In this document: one piece after another, positions 14,069 through 27,500 of the stretch
How positions within the stretch are numbered: the stretch's first letter is position 1
How the letters are laid out: the number at the start of each line of letters is the position of its first letter
Source of the DNA: Auanema rhodensis
Taxonomy: Eukaryota; Nematoda; Chromadorea; Rhabditida; Rhabditidae
Assembly: GCA_964057225.1 (NCBI GenBank)
Contig: OZ059894.1
Span: forward strand, 6,665,131-6,729,130
Direction of reading: 5' to 3'
Length of the DNA stretch: 64,000 bases
The notes under the pieces: generated by a model
Databases searched by the model: none
What the model was told of the DNA's origin: nothing
What the model saw: the letters and a program-made list of their open reading frames with translations, nothing else
Translations under genes and position numbers: made by a program

Positions 14069-15906
14069 GGCAATGACGACAGGAGACGTTGGGGAATGAT
14101 GCCTTAGTCTGGGCGGTTTCTGAATCCAGATAGAATTGGAGAAAGCTGACGGGGCGGAGCTAGGTTTTCTTTGGATTTGTCTCTGCTCTCCAGAAATTTT
14201 ACCAGAGTGTGGAATCCGTAAAGGATGGAGATTACTTGTGAATATGCAATCGCTTCTGATGAGCTCACTCTTCTCTGTTGGAATTTCTGAACAGGACATC
14301 AGATACCCTTTTAAGCAAAATGACACAAGAATAAATTCTTCTTTCAAAGGTTCCACTCAAAACTACTCAGGTTCATCTGGTACTGCTCACATACAGTTAA
14401 GAATATTCAAGCGTCCAGTGAAGCATGCATGAGGCTATTCGTTTCTATATGTTCCCATTTTAATTCAAGCTGTAAATTTTGCACAAGTTGTAAATGTTGT
14501 AGTAAAATAGTATAAAAAACTGTTGAATCTATGAAAAAAGATATAAATTATAACATAAATAAACCAACCATAACAGAATAAGAAGCGAAAACTATATTTT
14601 ATATTCCATAATCATTTGAATGTTGACATATTTTTACTATTGTTTTTGATATCTATTGGCAAGACCAGTTAAAATACTTCAAGAGATCAAAAAAAAAAAG
14701 AAAGGTTATGGCAAAAGATACATTTTAAGGTTGAAAACGCTTGAAAAGTTTTCTGCTTTCTCTATGGAATTAGTGGAACTTTTAACAAAAATTTAATGAC
14801 TTGACAGAATGTTCTGCCAATTCAATATCTTATCTTTTCTTCTTTTTATTACAAATAATATCTAAAATTAGGATTTGCTGATCCAAGACTATATGGCAGA
14901 TTCATTATTTCTAATTGGATGTAAGCTAATTAAGCTTTATAAAATGTACAGGAAATGGTGAAAATATGAAATTGTGAGAAGTATATGAATCTTCTCTTTT
15001 CTATTTCATAACATGAAACTTAAGAAAAGAAGAAAAGCCAAAGAATGAAAGAACATTACTATCTTTGTTTAATACTTCATATTTCAAATGAATAAAGAAC
15101 TGATACAATCTGAAACTACTACTGATTAAACTGCGGATCAAATGTTTTGTTGTCATTTTGATGTTCATATTCTATTGAACAAAATTGAATATTAAACTAG
15201 GGGAAGTTTTGTTTCTCCAGAATAAAATGTTGTTCAAAGAAAGTTTTCAGAAAAGGAGATAGAAGGAGGGGAGGGGTTGTAACAATCCCCGGATTCCAAA
15301 TAAAACAACTATCGCAAGCTGAAAATAAATTTCACATGTATCATTTTGAAAAAAATGAAAGAAAAAAGTAATTAAAAAAGATTTATTTGCGCTTATGCTG
15401 CTGCTCATTTGTTCTCCTAATGAGCTGTTTTTTTAAAATTTTAAGCAATTTGAGATATATATACACATATGTATACTAATATATTTATGATGTAGTGAAG
15501 GCAAAGGGCAATTTTTCACATATTGTTTTAATGATATATCACTATATGATTGTTTAAACATTTTATACTTTTTCTGGCTGATTAACTGAGAAAAAGCTTT
15601 TGCATCTTAACAGCTGTTGCTATATATGGTCATTTTCTGTTGACAGTCTATATGCATAGATGTCATGATTACTCACCTGGTGTGGTCAGTAGGCATACAG
15701 CCCAGATGGTCACGAGCCTTCAAAAGCTTCTGATCATAGCTATATCAGTCTTCTAATGGTTTCTGCCTAAGATCAGTTGCATCCAAATTTAATAATTTGT
15801 CTGCTTTTCTTATCAAAAGCATTTGTTTTCAGCTTGTAGCATTGTATATGAGCTGAGAAATATGCAACATTCTCGAGTACATTCCATATGTTCTGTGTAT
15901 TTTCAG
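14069..15906. other. Divergent intergenic region
   Basis: This region separates the minus-strand secreted-peptide gene from the plus-strand cysteine-rich gene. No coding exon is seen. Open frames at 14136-14432 (+) and 13997-14356 (-) overlap the first exon of the peptide gene and do not extend into supported exons. Confidence 0.45.
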
Positions 15907-18541
15907 ATGATTTGGATAATTAACAGTCTATTTTTCCTCCCTTATATTCAAGCCGCCCAAGGTAATTTATTCTAGAAAGAAATATTTTATTCAATTACTT
16001 AATTTAGATTCAATTGGCAATCCTTGCACTATAACGTCGCAATGTGGCTTCGGAGCTTTCTGTTATGAAAATGTCTGCAGAAAAAATGGATGCACTCTCT
16101 CCAGCCATTGTCAAATTGTAAATAATTCTATATTGAAATTTATATGAAATACTCATCTCGAACTCTAGGGTGAACTCTGTCAATATGGTATGGTTAACGG
16201 GGAAAGAAGACCTGCCTGTTTTCCTGCCAGCATAGACAAGGAAACTACGGGTAAGTTGAGATGGTGAAACTCTGAAAAAAATGAAAAGAGAGAACACGAT
16301 CGACTTCACGTCATTTTTCAAAGTTTTTTTCTGATCACTTTACACACTTTGACCGCTAAGTATGGTATTTGTACAAAATAAAAATTTATAATTTTCAAAC
16401 AAGTTAGTACATAAGATATCTAAGAATGTATTAATTTATGCAGATAATTCACATTATTTATAGAACAATATTGCCCTGGCGGAGGCGCTGTTGTTATTGG
16501 ATTTGATGGTAAACTCTCTTCATGTGATTTATTAAAACCATGCGGAAATGGACATGTTTGTAATCCTCAATTTGGAATTTGCTGTACCAGTATGTTTTCG
16601 CAGCTTGTCATTAATCACTCAATAATTTTCTTATTTGTTATTTTTAGAGCTGCGTACATGCCCTAGGCCATCCAAAACAATGCTGAATGCTGTTACTGGA
16701 CAGCCAATTATGTGTCAGGTTTGTGTTAATGAAATGTTTGAGGAACGGGGTATAGAGATGGGAGATGTTTAAGAAATTCAAGCAAACAAATAGATTTTCT
16801 TGCCTTTGTCACAAATTACATATGTTTTTAATGAAAGTACATTTTTTAGATTAAATTTGGAAGAAAAATGCCATGCCCTGGAGATGGACAATGTGAAACA
16901 AAGACAGGTTTCTGTTGTATCAAGGGATCTCCGACAACTTCAGGTTTGATAAAACTTTTTTGTATAATGAAACTTTAGAGTTTGTTCAAAGTTTCTTTGC
17001 TATAGGAACTGGCCGACCATATCGAGGACAAACATGCACCACTGCTGTTGGTTGCGATGGAGCTGCAGCTTGTGTTTGCAGTAATCTTGGGTCATGCCGG
17101 TATGAGCAAAAATAGTAGATTTGTGTAGGCTATTAAAAATCTTTTTGTAGATGTGAATGCTCCAGCGAACTAGGTTATACTGTTAGTTCTGATGGAAGAT
17201 CATGCATTCGTCAACGTCGTCGTCTGAAAGAAAAATGTAAGACAGATATGGAATGCTCTGCCGCTTTCTCCGAATGCTCAACAGGAGGATGCAGATGCAA
17301 GACGGGATTCCAACGTGATGGAGATGGTGGTTGTAAGCCAATAAGTAAGTATAGAAGAAAGTTTTTTTGAAAGCCAATATTCTTCAGGCCATCGTTGTCC
17401 AGCTGGGATTCCACAAACTAATAAGGATGAAGTGATTAGGTGCTCATTAAGCAAGAAGCAATCATATAAAAGCTTGAAAACACTCTCAAAATCTTTAAAT
17501 GAAACAACGGAAACCGGTATTTTATACACAACACTAATACATTCAATTAACTATTCTCCAGGGCTAAATACCACGCTCTCGGATTGGATAGATGATAACT
17601 GCCCACAAGGAAACTATTGTGTCCCAACCTTCGACGATGCTTCAAAACCAGGATATTATCAAGTTTGTTATAATATTGTTTGTTATTATCTTCATGCTTA
17701 CATTCAGGGTTTCTGTTGCCCATCGCCAAACGATATTAGACCTATTTGTCCTGTTGGTGTTGCTCATGAAACCAGCTTTTATCCCGACTATGGTTGCGCT
17801 GAATGCCCGAATGATTACTATTGTCATCAGGATCGTATAGCTACAAAGAAATCAGTAAGCATCAGATCAAAAAAATGGAAAAATTGCTTTTATTCCTTAG
17901 ATTTGCTGTCCAAAACCATGTGTTTCTCTAGAAGATGTATTTGTAAACGGACAGTGCTATCCATTGGCTTATTATGGGGACAGTTGTCAGGTAATATCAT
18001 AAATGCAATTCATAATTTCTTTATTTTTGAAATATCAGGTCTCAGCCCAATGCTCTGCTATGAAACTACCAAATAATCTTATGACCGATACTTCAAGTCT
18101 TGAATGCAAAAAAGGAATTTGCTCATGTCCAGCTGGATATAGTTTCTCTGATGGATCATGCCAGCGTAATAACTTATATAAAACAGTTGTGTGTTAAAAA
18201 ATGAAAGGTTTAGGCGTCATGTGTACGGTAGGGCTTCGTGGAGAACCTTCAGTAGATCGTAATAACCAGCTCATCCGCTGCCAAAACTCTGAGGACTGCA
18301 GTCAGGGACACATGTGTGATCCAAATACTCGTGTCTGTTGCAGAGGAACAAACCGTTAGCACTAAGGATCACTTGATATATGTTATAACCTTATCGTTTA
18401 GGATGTCCAAAACAATTTGTTGAAACAGGTGAACTCTGTACAGATACAGGAAATTGTAGAAATAGAGGAGAAATGTGCTTCTGGCCTAAAAATGGAAAAG
18501 TCAAAGTTTGCTGTACATCAGATGAGCCGGCTGCTGTATAA
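15907..18541 (+). CDS. Secreted cysteine-rich protein with EB/lustrin-type modules
   Basis: About 15 exons chain in one frame to a protein of roughly 570 residues. The ATG directly follows TTTCAG, so the message is probably trans-spliced at its start codon. A signal peptide (MIWIINSLFFLPYIQAA) is followed by repeated cysteine-rich modules. Examples are CYENVCRKNGC, CNPQFGICCT, CETKTGFCC, CSTGGCRCKTGF, CKKGICSCPAGYSF and CDPNTRVCC. These match the style of nematode EB modules (CxxG.CxC.xGY) and lustrin-type cysteine repeats. No membrane span follows, so it is probably extracellular (cuticle, matrix or secretion). The segment around 17430-17570 has few cysteines and contains a possible further intron, so its exact sequence is uncertain. 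The stop at 18539 is followed by AATAAA at 18644-18649. It converges with the next gene at a distance of 217 bp. Confidence 0.8.
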
Positions 18542-18643
18542 TATGCGAGAGCTTCGCGAATAATTATTCAGTTTCATGACGTCGTACTATTGAATATTCA
18601 ACATTTATCTGTACAAATTAGTTTTACACAAGCATTTGTTAAC

Positions 18644-18649
18644 AATAAA
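18644..18649 (+). terminator. Poly(A) signal of the cysteine-rich gene
   Basis: AATAAA about 100 bp after the stop codon at 18541, before the convergent gene. Confidence 0.6.
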
Positions 18650-18758
18650 ACTATTTTTAACATAAGATGAGTTTCAGTTTACTTATACTACTGGAAAGAA
18701 AATAATACATTACATTCACAATGAGTATATTGTAATGAAATTGCTGGATGGTGAGCAG

Positions 18759-20359
18759 TTAAGCTGCGTTAAAGGGTATAGGTGTGTTGTAAACAACAGT
18801 AGCATTACAATTTGGTGGAATAGTAATGTAAGCTGGAGTATCACCAGATGGTACAGTTCCTGGTAGAATCTGGGGATATCCAGAAAATCCTCCACCGTAT
18901 GGCACTACTGCTCCTCCATTACTGTCGCTTATTGCCGGTAAACTTTGAGGGGGTTTGAAAGGATAATCAGATGTCGAATTATTTGCAGACGTAAAGGGTT
19001 GTTTGAGACACTAAACATTTTTATAATAGTTTAGAGTATAGTGTCTTGTGATTACCTCGACAGGATGAACTTGATTAGCTGCTAAGAGCGGCACTTTGGC
19101 TTCCTTAGGAGCTTTTGAAAATTTCGATTTCAAGGTCGCAAAACCTGTATGAATTGGTGGAAGTAAGCAAACACACAAAGTCTAAACATCAATCTTTTCA
19201 AAAGTTTCATCGTTTAAACTTAATACCACGTATGGTCCCGAGAAGTACTCAATAATTCGGAAGGTGAAATAGTGAGCAACTGCAAGTGTATCTTCATAAT
19301 CGAAACCCGAAACAAGAGCAAATTCTTCTTGGACGTAATCTAAATTAAGTTTTTTTATATAACTTGATGTGTTTTGTAGGATACATACATGTCATTACAC
19401 CTGCCGGAACAGCAACAAGAATCAGATAAACGACAATATATAACAAACGCTGTGTTGCATTGTCAATGACTGGATCATTAGCAATAATAAGTCCTTTCTT
19501 TTTTGTTGTACAAAGAGATATGAATCCCTACAAAAATGTTAGTATTCTAATTAATATAACATATGTTTGAAGCTAATGTTTAAAGCTTCATAATATACAA
19601 TATTATTGGAAAACTCACACAACATAATCCAACAATGAGAACAGTAAACGCAGTCACGAATACGAAGCACACAGTGAAAAGTGGTAATGGACGATATTCA
19701 AAGTAACAGAAATGCATAGCTGCGGATAAAAGCCATCCGAATAGCTGAATCGAATAGAAAATTGAGCTGAAATAAAATTGAAATGATTGAAAAGTAAAAT
19801 AATCTGACTAGGATTCTGTCATTGAATAAGATGTAGCTGTACAAGCCGTGAAGCACGCCATAAACAGTAGAACAATTCCACCAAGAAAAATGCTGATGAC
19901 TCCGGCAGTCAAAGACAACGCATAAGAGTGGCTTACAATATCAAATCTAGAACAAATATGAATAAAGATTAGTGGAAAGGTTTTCTAACCCAATTCCAAT
20001 TCGGTGAACATCGGGGTACGAGATCATCATGAGAATATGACTAACTTTGAGTACAGCACTCAATGTTATAGGCATATAACATCCAGATATGAAGCATGTC
20101 ACGTAATCTCGTTTAGCATTTGTATACAAAACTGTTAAAAACACATGAATGACAAAAAACAGAATAGCGAATGCTAGTCCAAGATAACCTAAACAACATG
20201 TAAGGAATAAAAGCTGTTAATTTGAACAAGCATACTTGCGTAGAACATATCATCAGTTGCTATTAGGTCCAGTGGCATGTTACATTGGAGTTCTTCCTTT
20301 TTCTTAACTTTTACTGTTCTACAGTACACATCCATGAGAGCTTGCTGATTGAATAGCAT
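18759..20359 (-). CDS. Multi-span membrane protein, about 410 residues, family not recognised
   Basis: Eight exons join in frame. The ATG (20357-20359) is preceded by a TTTATTCAG acceptor 19 bases upstream, consistent with trans-splicing. After about 40 cytoplasmic-looking residues come hydrophobic spans: LGLAFAILFFVIHVFLTVL; a weaker one around SAVLKVSHILMMI; LTAGVISIFLGGIVLLFMAC; LFTVCFVFVTAFTVLIVGLC; LLYIVVYLILVAVPAGVM; and one near IIEYFSGPYV. That makes five to seven spans. The C-terminal part (about 100 residues) is Pro/Ser/Gly-rich with PPQSLPAISD and YGGGFSGYP. The arrangement resembles a seven-pass or tetraspan-like protein, but no receptor signature such as DRY or NPxxY is visible. 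A nematode-restricted family is possible. Confidence 0.7.
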
Positions 20360-21266
20360 CTTTTACTCCAAGTTTCTTCTGAATAAAGGTGATACTAACG
20401 AAAATATGAATTACGTTTTAGAAATAAAAGAAACAGTAAGAAATGAATGAAAAATGCTCACATTTTTCACAGGAAAAGCTTCGACAAATCAGAGTTGGAT
20501 CTAACTTGCTGATCAAACTGACGACAAATGGATAAAACCTTTTTTTGGTTGCCTGGGTAACTCAACAATCATTTAGAACACCTGTCATTAGATTATCAAA
20601 ACTAAAACGTTTGCAGTACGGTTATAATTTTTAATTCAAATTCTTGATACTTGATATCAGCTGCTCAACGCTCGGTCATATGTTTTTCGAAAAAAAATTT
20701 CTTATATTAAAGCTCATATTAGTATCCTATATTATACGCATTGAACAAAATTGAAAAAAAATTGGGGCTTTAATAGATAATTATTTTGTTCGAAAAAAAA
20801 AACATTATAATCAGTTTGCCCGTATATACTTCAAGAATGAAACGTGAATACGTTCCATGTAGTAAGATAATTAGCGTAGCAATGTTGGAGGAACTCTTTT
20901 CATTTCTGCTGTTGGCAGAGCAGTGATCGGTTGTTTTCTTGATGGAGTGAGAAAAATATTTAAATATGAGTATTCTATGCTTGTATGAAATTTAACTTCA
21001 GTAAAAATCTATCTTTCAGTGTTAAAAGATTATATAAAACATATTAATAAGTATTTATATACATTTCCAAATACATATGAACAAACAAAAAAGATATCAA
21101 AATTGTCTTGTATGTATAACTCAGTCAGTGATTCTCACTGGGTATTCATCACAGTTCACATATATTTGGATCAAATATAAATCAAAAGAAAGAGAAAAAT
21201 AATGGTAAAGTACGAGTAAATGCTTTCACAAATAAAATCCGTTTTTCACGTATTGTTAGTGAATTA
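20360..21266. other. Intergenic, minus-strand gene pair
   Basis: This is AT-rich sequence between the start of the multi-span gene and the 3' end of the CARD gene. No exon was seen. Confidence 0.45.
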
Positions 21267-22583
21267 TCAAGAATTAGCTTGTTGAAGTTGCAACAACTTC
21301 TTTGCTACTGGAGCCTGAAACATTTATTTCATTACATAGAACAAAAATATTTTTTAGCTTACCTGTCCATTTCTTATAAGAGCATCAGTCAATGGCCCTA
21401 TCCAGTGGCTCTTCGTCTTCAATAAAGCAATTAATGCGTCCACTTGGCCCTCGATAGAATCCTAAAAAACTTGATTTATATGAATATTTCATCTGTATTT
21501 TAGATTTTGATCGTATTAATGCTAATTAAAGAAATTTATTGTGGTTTAAAGCGTTTGAAAAATTAAAATTTGTAGATGGAATCTATTCCCATGAGGATTG
21601 AGCTTAAATAACAGTTTAAGCAAATCCTTTTCAGATGTCCTTTCTGTCAGTGAAATACGGATCTTTTCTCGTAAACCTCCACTCAATAGAAGTCATGTGA
21701 GTTATACAACAAAGCTGAATGATAAAGATTGACATTGTGACTTATCAAACTCAATGAAACTTTCAAAAACTTCAAAAAAAAGTTTCGAATGTCAATGCTT
21801 GTTCAAAAGAATTAATTATTTATTTTACTCGATATCAACTTCGATATAAATTGAGAAAACCGATGAAGAAAACCGGAATCAAATTTTTAAATTAGTTCTC
21901 GTTTGTTAATTCTCAGGGAAAGTGATAACTGATTTTTAATAATTTTAGTTCTGATGTTATATTTTTGATCAAAAATACCTTAGAATATACAGCTCCCATT
22001 TCGTATGATTTGAGAACATTTCTGGCAACCAAAATAGGAACAATATCTTTCAAATTCAATCCATGCAGAGTTGGACGAAGACTGTCCAAATGTTGAGCCT
22101 GAAAAAAGTAATCTTTAAAATATTATTTCTATTGAAAAAAAAGTATATTATATCTATATATGTATATGTTTGTATATGTTTGTATGTATATAAATGTATT
22201 CTAGGTACACATAATGACAACATGCTTTTTTTTTCTTCTGCAATAATATTTTCAAGCTGAATATAAGATTCTTTCAGCAGCCTTTTTGCTTTACTTATAA
22301 TTTCACATATGAATCTATAGATGATTGAAAATAAAGAATGTTTGTCTATTCGGATATGCACAGAAGGCAGTAGCAGCCGAAAAAAAAGTCTTTCCAGAGT
22401 AAATTTTATTACCTGCTGGAACAAAAAAAAACATATTTTTAGATTTTTTTAAATTTCTGGGGCATTGATTAGAAATTTCAAATGATAAGTTCCTCTGTAG
22501 ATTTGAGAGAAATAATATTTATCAATACTACTGACCTGTGTGGCTCTGAGATCTGGGACTCCTTGTGAGCAGGAAACAGCCAT
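21267..22583 (-). CDS. CARD-only protein, CED-3-like death-fold domain
   Basis: Four exons (22536-22583 coding part, 21979-22098, 21363-21461, 21267-21314) are all phase 0 and give 104 residues. The ATG sits 18 bases after a GACTTTCAG acceptor, so the first exon is probably trans-spliced; the 18 bases are open in frame, so a further upstream coding exon cannot be excluded. After about 16 N-terminal residues the rest matches the caspase-recruitment pattern of helices: a first helix (LDSLRPTLHGL), the conserved DIVPILVARNVL, then VDALIALLKTK, WIGPLTDALIRNGQ and VAKKLLQL. CED-3 has a similar DEILEVLIAKQVL and AFYDALRSTG pattern (remembered, not searched). No caspase or NB-ARC domain follows, because the frame stops right after the last helix. 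A role in apoptosome or inflammatory-type CARD pairing is inference. Confidence 0.7.
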
Positions 22584-23805
22584 TATATCTTGGAATTGGT
22601 CCTGAAAGTCACTTTATTCGTATAATGGTAAGACAAAGAGGAAGACTAGTAGTACAGGTACACGCGAATGAACTTTAGCAAGTTCAGAAAACATGATTTG
22701 TTGTAGAAAATTCGATTTAAGGTTTTCAAGAAGGAATGAGACATAAGAAGAGGAATGCTAGAGAACAGACAGCAGTTTAGTGAGCTAAGCAATTGAGAAC
22801 AGAGATTAAATGATCTGGTTTCGAGAGACAAAAACGAGACGTTCAGACTGATTTTGTGCGTAATTTTCAGCAGTAAAGAAGTTGAATAATGAATAAATAG
22901 TGCAGGCAATAAAGCCAATCTACCGAATATATGACATGCAAAAAAAACTTACAAAAAGTAAAAAGAGAAAAACATTAGCGTTTTGCAATGAAAGGTTCTG
23001 AGCTTTACAACTGAAGGTTACACATACCCAATCACTCTACTCCCATATTTTAACACTTAGAAAATGTAACATTCGCTCACACATCGAATTGCAAAAAAAA
23101 TGTGTACATATATTAGAAAGTATTCAAAAAAAAGTGTTTTCTTCCGGTTTTGTCTTTGAGCGTGAAATTCCAAGCTCTAGAGAGGTAGAAAAAGATGCAA
23201 ACATCATTAAGGTTAGCACAGAAGAGCTGTTTTTTGATTTCTTCTACTTATTATAACTATGTTGACATGTTTTGCAAAAACATTACGACGAGAATTTCAG
23301 CCATGTTGCAACAATCTAGGTTATAGCCCAGAGTCTCTTTGATGTTTCGTGGAGATTGAAGCAAACATAACAGAGTTCAACAACAAGCGAATGTCCAGAT
23401 AAGGAACCAAATGGGAAAAGGAAGAAGAGCTTTCGGACAATGTTTTTCTCTCTATGCATCCATGGAACTCCATATATTCAAGAAGAGAGAGGAGAAAGAA
23501 AAATAATGCGCTCCCCAATAGCAAACCGGAGCTCAATCACATGCATATCCAAAAAGCAAAAAGAATCAAGAAATCTTGAACGATTAATAGATGATATCAC
23601 ATTATATAGCTAAACGTTTCCATCTTTTTTTACCGAAAAACGAGCATTCTGAGAATTTCAGCAGAAAGCCTGTGTTCTTCCGGCTTCTTCACCAAAAATC
23701 ATTTGCATATGTCACATACAAATGACCAAAAATAAACATGAAACATTCCGATATACATATATTTCAATAGACATCTAAATTTTCAGAAGATAAATTCGAA
23801 ATAGT

Positions 23806-23894
23806 TTATGCTGAAGCAGTTTCTGGCTCAACTTCATTTTTGACTTGTTTCTCATTATTCTTCTGAATACAAGCCTGGGCCATGCGTACGTGAA
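23806..23894 (-). CDS. Orphan terminal exon, gene unknown (partial)
   Basis: On the minus strand a GATGTCAG acceptor (bases just above 23894) opens an 89-base frame that ends in a stop at 23806. It encodes HVRMAQACIQKNNEK followed by an acidic tail (EVEPETASA). The sequence is compositionally unlike the surrounding AT-rich DNA and looks like the C-terminus of a larger protein. I could not find the upstream exons within 23.9-30.3 kb; they may be separated by long introns. It lies on the same strand as the CARD gene and 1.2 kb upstream of it. Confidence 0.35.
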
Positions 23895-24269
23895 CTGACA
23901 TCAGATGACAAATGCCCGAAGAATTATTATAGAAATGACGTCAAATTCTGAGATATTACATATGGCAAAAAGCTAAGTAAAAAGATCCAAACTATATATT
24001 TTTGCAAGTGGTCTTCAAAATAGAGGAAATCTTTTGAAGATTTACATTTATGAATTAGAACAAATATTTTTCATAAATATCTCTTTTCTCGAGACTTCAA
24101 TGAAAAATTTCAATAAAAGCTGGACAATAGTAGTGAACAAAAACATAAATGGTTGGTGGCTTGCAAAGCATGCCATGTGGATTGGAATGAGAAATAAAAA
24201 GCCAATGATCCGAAGAGAATGCCAAATAAGAAGATCTCCCAACTATTTCAGCGGGTCTACCACTCTAAC

Positions 24270-24530
24270 ACTCCATTCCCTCTTCCTAGTTTTCTCTTTG
24301 TTTTCGATCTCTTGCTACTTCGATGTTCTTTATCCGTTATTCATTCACTCCCTCCACTTCTTCAACACCCTCACACTACCACCCTTGGTTTTTTCTATCT
24401 CTCTCACTCCCTTTTACTCTCTCTGTTTTTCTCTCTTTATATTCTAATTTCCTCTCTGGTGTTCTCTCTTTTTCCTATTTTTCTCTCGTCTCCACTGTTC
24501 CGCTTTATCAATTCATTTCTATCTTTCGAT
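24270..24530 (+). repeat. Pyrimidine-rich (CT) tract
   Basis: About 260 bp has strong C/T bias (CCCTCTTCC, CTCTCTCACTCCC, TTTTTCTCTC). Long overlapping open frames here are hydrophobic low-complexity artefacts of the composition. Confidence 0.6.
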
Positions 24531-27500
24531 ATGTAACTAAATACATCCAGCTTTATATAGAGCTAGTGGAAGCAAAGAAGAAACAGAAGAACAAAATACG
24601 AATAAAATACTCTCAGATAACAAAAATAGCTTGAAAGCTGTTTCAACAAATAATGAATACAAGTGGTTGTGTGGATACGTGGCCCACACATAGGATTAGA
24701 GCCTTTCTTCAGTCATTCGTACTGCAAACTCGCTAAACAAAAAAAAACAAAATGACTATGTTCACTTAGATAGGACAACGGGACAGCAAAGATCTATGTG
24801 GTAATTTTTTTCAAATCGGCTTGCTCAAATCGGTTACACCAAATGGCAAAGTTGTAGGAGTGAGGTTTGGTTTATGTTTGGACGGGGGACAGATCTTTTT
24901 GCCGGAATCGTGTTGACATAAATCAGCTACGGCAACAATCAAACTGACATTTCTGCTTGACGAAATTAATACAATTGGAAGAAAAGTTTAAATAGATGAG
25001 ATTGTTGAAGATAGAAAAGAGCAAATAGATACAAAACACTGTTGAATCTTGTGATTCACGCTAAAACAGCTGAGGTCGTGATCATGCTAGTTTAGAAAAA
25101 ATTATCTCAGAGGATAACTAATATAGGAAGTTCATATCCACACAACACCACCTCTATGGCTACTTTAAGGCGAACCATTTCAAAGTGTCTAAGCTAGTTC
25201 TCTAATTTTCAAGGATGTTTATCGTACATGCCATCTTGCTCCGAGTAAGACAGGGGAAACTACAGAGAGAAAGAGAGCCAGCCTATTTATCCCAAAATAA
25301 AAAAAAAGAAAGGAAAATTAGATTAATCCATTCGATTGGTAAATAGCTCAAATATGATGATATATAAAACATTTTCATAGTTTTTGACAATGAATATGAA
25401 GAATAATTAGCCGTTGTCAGACAGACGAATTTGCTCTCAGTAATATGTGCTACCAAAAATTTCATCGTCAAGTTTCGTTGATCATGTTCATAGAGCACTT
25501 GCAAATATTAAAAAAAATGTGATAAAACGTGAAATGGGCTCCAACAATAGTAAATGGATATATGTGTGTGTGTGTACTAGGCATAGTAATTTTTTTCTTT
25601 TAAGGTAACAATGAACAAATCTATTTTAATATTCATTGTGAAAATTGTTATTGACATTGAAACTTAATATGCAACAGAAGTGAGAAGCTTCAAAGAACAT
25701 TGTGGCAGCTACTAGATGAGCAGTAATTGAAATAGAAATATATTATATATTATATATAATATAATTGTTGTTATAAAGTTTTAAAATATAAGATAGACAC
25801 TATATATATATTTATATATTATAATGCATGAAAATTAGAAAAGAAGAAAAATAACTAGAAGAAAATGAATTACGGAGATGTTGTTTAGATATTGGACTTA
25901 TTCGGGTTTCTTTATTTTTCTTTCATACATATATCTGAGGCATTATTAACTAGTGTCAATTGCTTCTTTTACTTCAACACTTCTTTTCTCTCTTTTCTTT
26001 ATTTTATTTTAAGCTCATAGCCATAAATGAACAACTAGCTCATATAAACATTGAAGAAAATTGTAATGACATAATACCGGACACATAAATGAATATTGAG
26101 CAAGAGACAAACGAGTGACCAGATGAAAAGCTTCAAGTAAAATATTCTGTATTTTAGTTTTATACTTCAGAAAATTATATAAGAACTCAACACTTTTCAA
26201 CTAACTCAACAGTTTTTGTGTATTTAGAGGCTTGGTGCATGTGAACTTCAATTTGTCATATGTTAAGGAAGGATGGGACATTGAAGCCGGTTAAAGAATG
26301 AACCTAATCAGATGTTTCTACAAAATTTCAGTATTGCCTCCGGTTGTTGTTACACAAATGTTTTGCTGTACAAAGACTCAGAGAATCAGAAATCGTTTTA
26401 TATAACATTTTTAGAAGAAATCAAATCAGAATTCGAACGAAGATAGCAGTCAAAACTAAATTTATTGTGCTAGTTGGTCTAAAAACGAAGTAAGCGGAAA
26501 TCTCAAAAGTTTTTGAAGAGAAACAGAGAACATAACCAACAAATCTTGCCAACAGAAAACAGAAATTTGTATGTAAATGAGCGACGACTGACTGCCTGGG
26601 GGTAGATGAATTTATATTTTTTGGAGAAGCGTGGGTCTTTACATCGAATATGAAGCTGAAAAGGATTTGTAAGGCTAACAACTTCCTATGTGAGTATCAG
26701 GTCATCCTCTAGAAACCCTTGGGATTTGACAGTGAAATAGGCGGGCAGATGCTCAGCTGTTTGAAAGACCGTTAGGATACCTCCTAGATGGTTAAGGACT
26801 GAAATCGTTCACATATGCAAATGAGAATACTTGACGTATTGGCAGATGAGAACGTCAGATCTCAATCTTATCCATGATCTGAACGTTTGCCAACAATAAG
26901 CAAAATCCGCCTCGAAAGCAATTTCATAAGAAAGAATGTAAATTACATATGTGATATTTATGAAAACAAAACGATATAAATCACTTGGGGCCTCAAACTC
27001 TGAACAAATGCATGCTCTCATTGTTCCTTATTTAGATGCTGCATTGTTGTGAAGTAAGTTGATTTTGCATTTTTTTGTGTGTAAGAAGAACTTATATTCA
27101 TACATATGTATATGCACATATGTATATAAAATTGCAAAAAGAACAAGCTGGAAGTAGTAACATGGGAGATGGATGGTATAGTAGTTATAGTTGTAGTACA
27201 AGAACTAGAAAAAGAAATTTCCGGCAAATTAAAAACGATTTGTCAATATGTTCTCGATGTCCAGATGGTTCGTCTTTCCTTAAACCATTAAGCATCTTAA
27301 CTATGCGTATAGTTTATAACTTATCTGCTAGGATTACGCAAAAGAATCAAAAGATGAATGAGCTAATCCAATAGGCCAAAGAAATTCAAAGGGTTCAGTT
27401 ACTTTCATGACTATACAAAGAAATAATATATTATGTAAAATGATATCATGCTCGCATATTGAAAATTGTTTCTCAGGTGGAGAAGTTTTAAGCGAAAAAG

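Noticed and set aside
14136-14432. 98-residue open frame on the plus strand
   Set aside because: It lies antisense to and just upstream of the first exon of the secreted-peptide gene, with no family resemblance and no splice partner.
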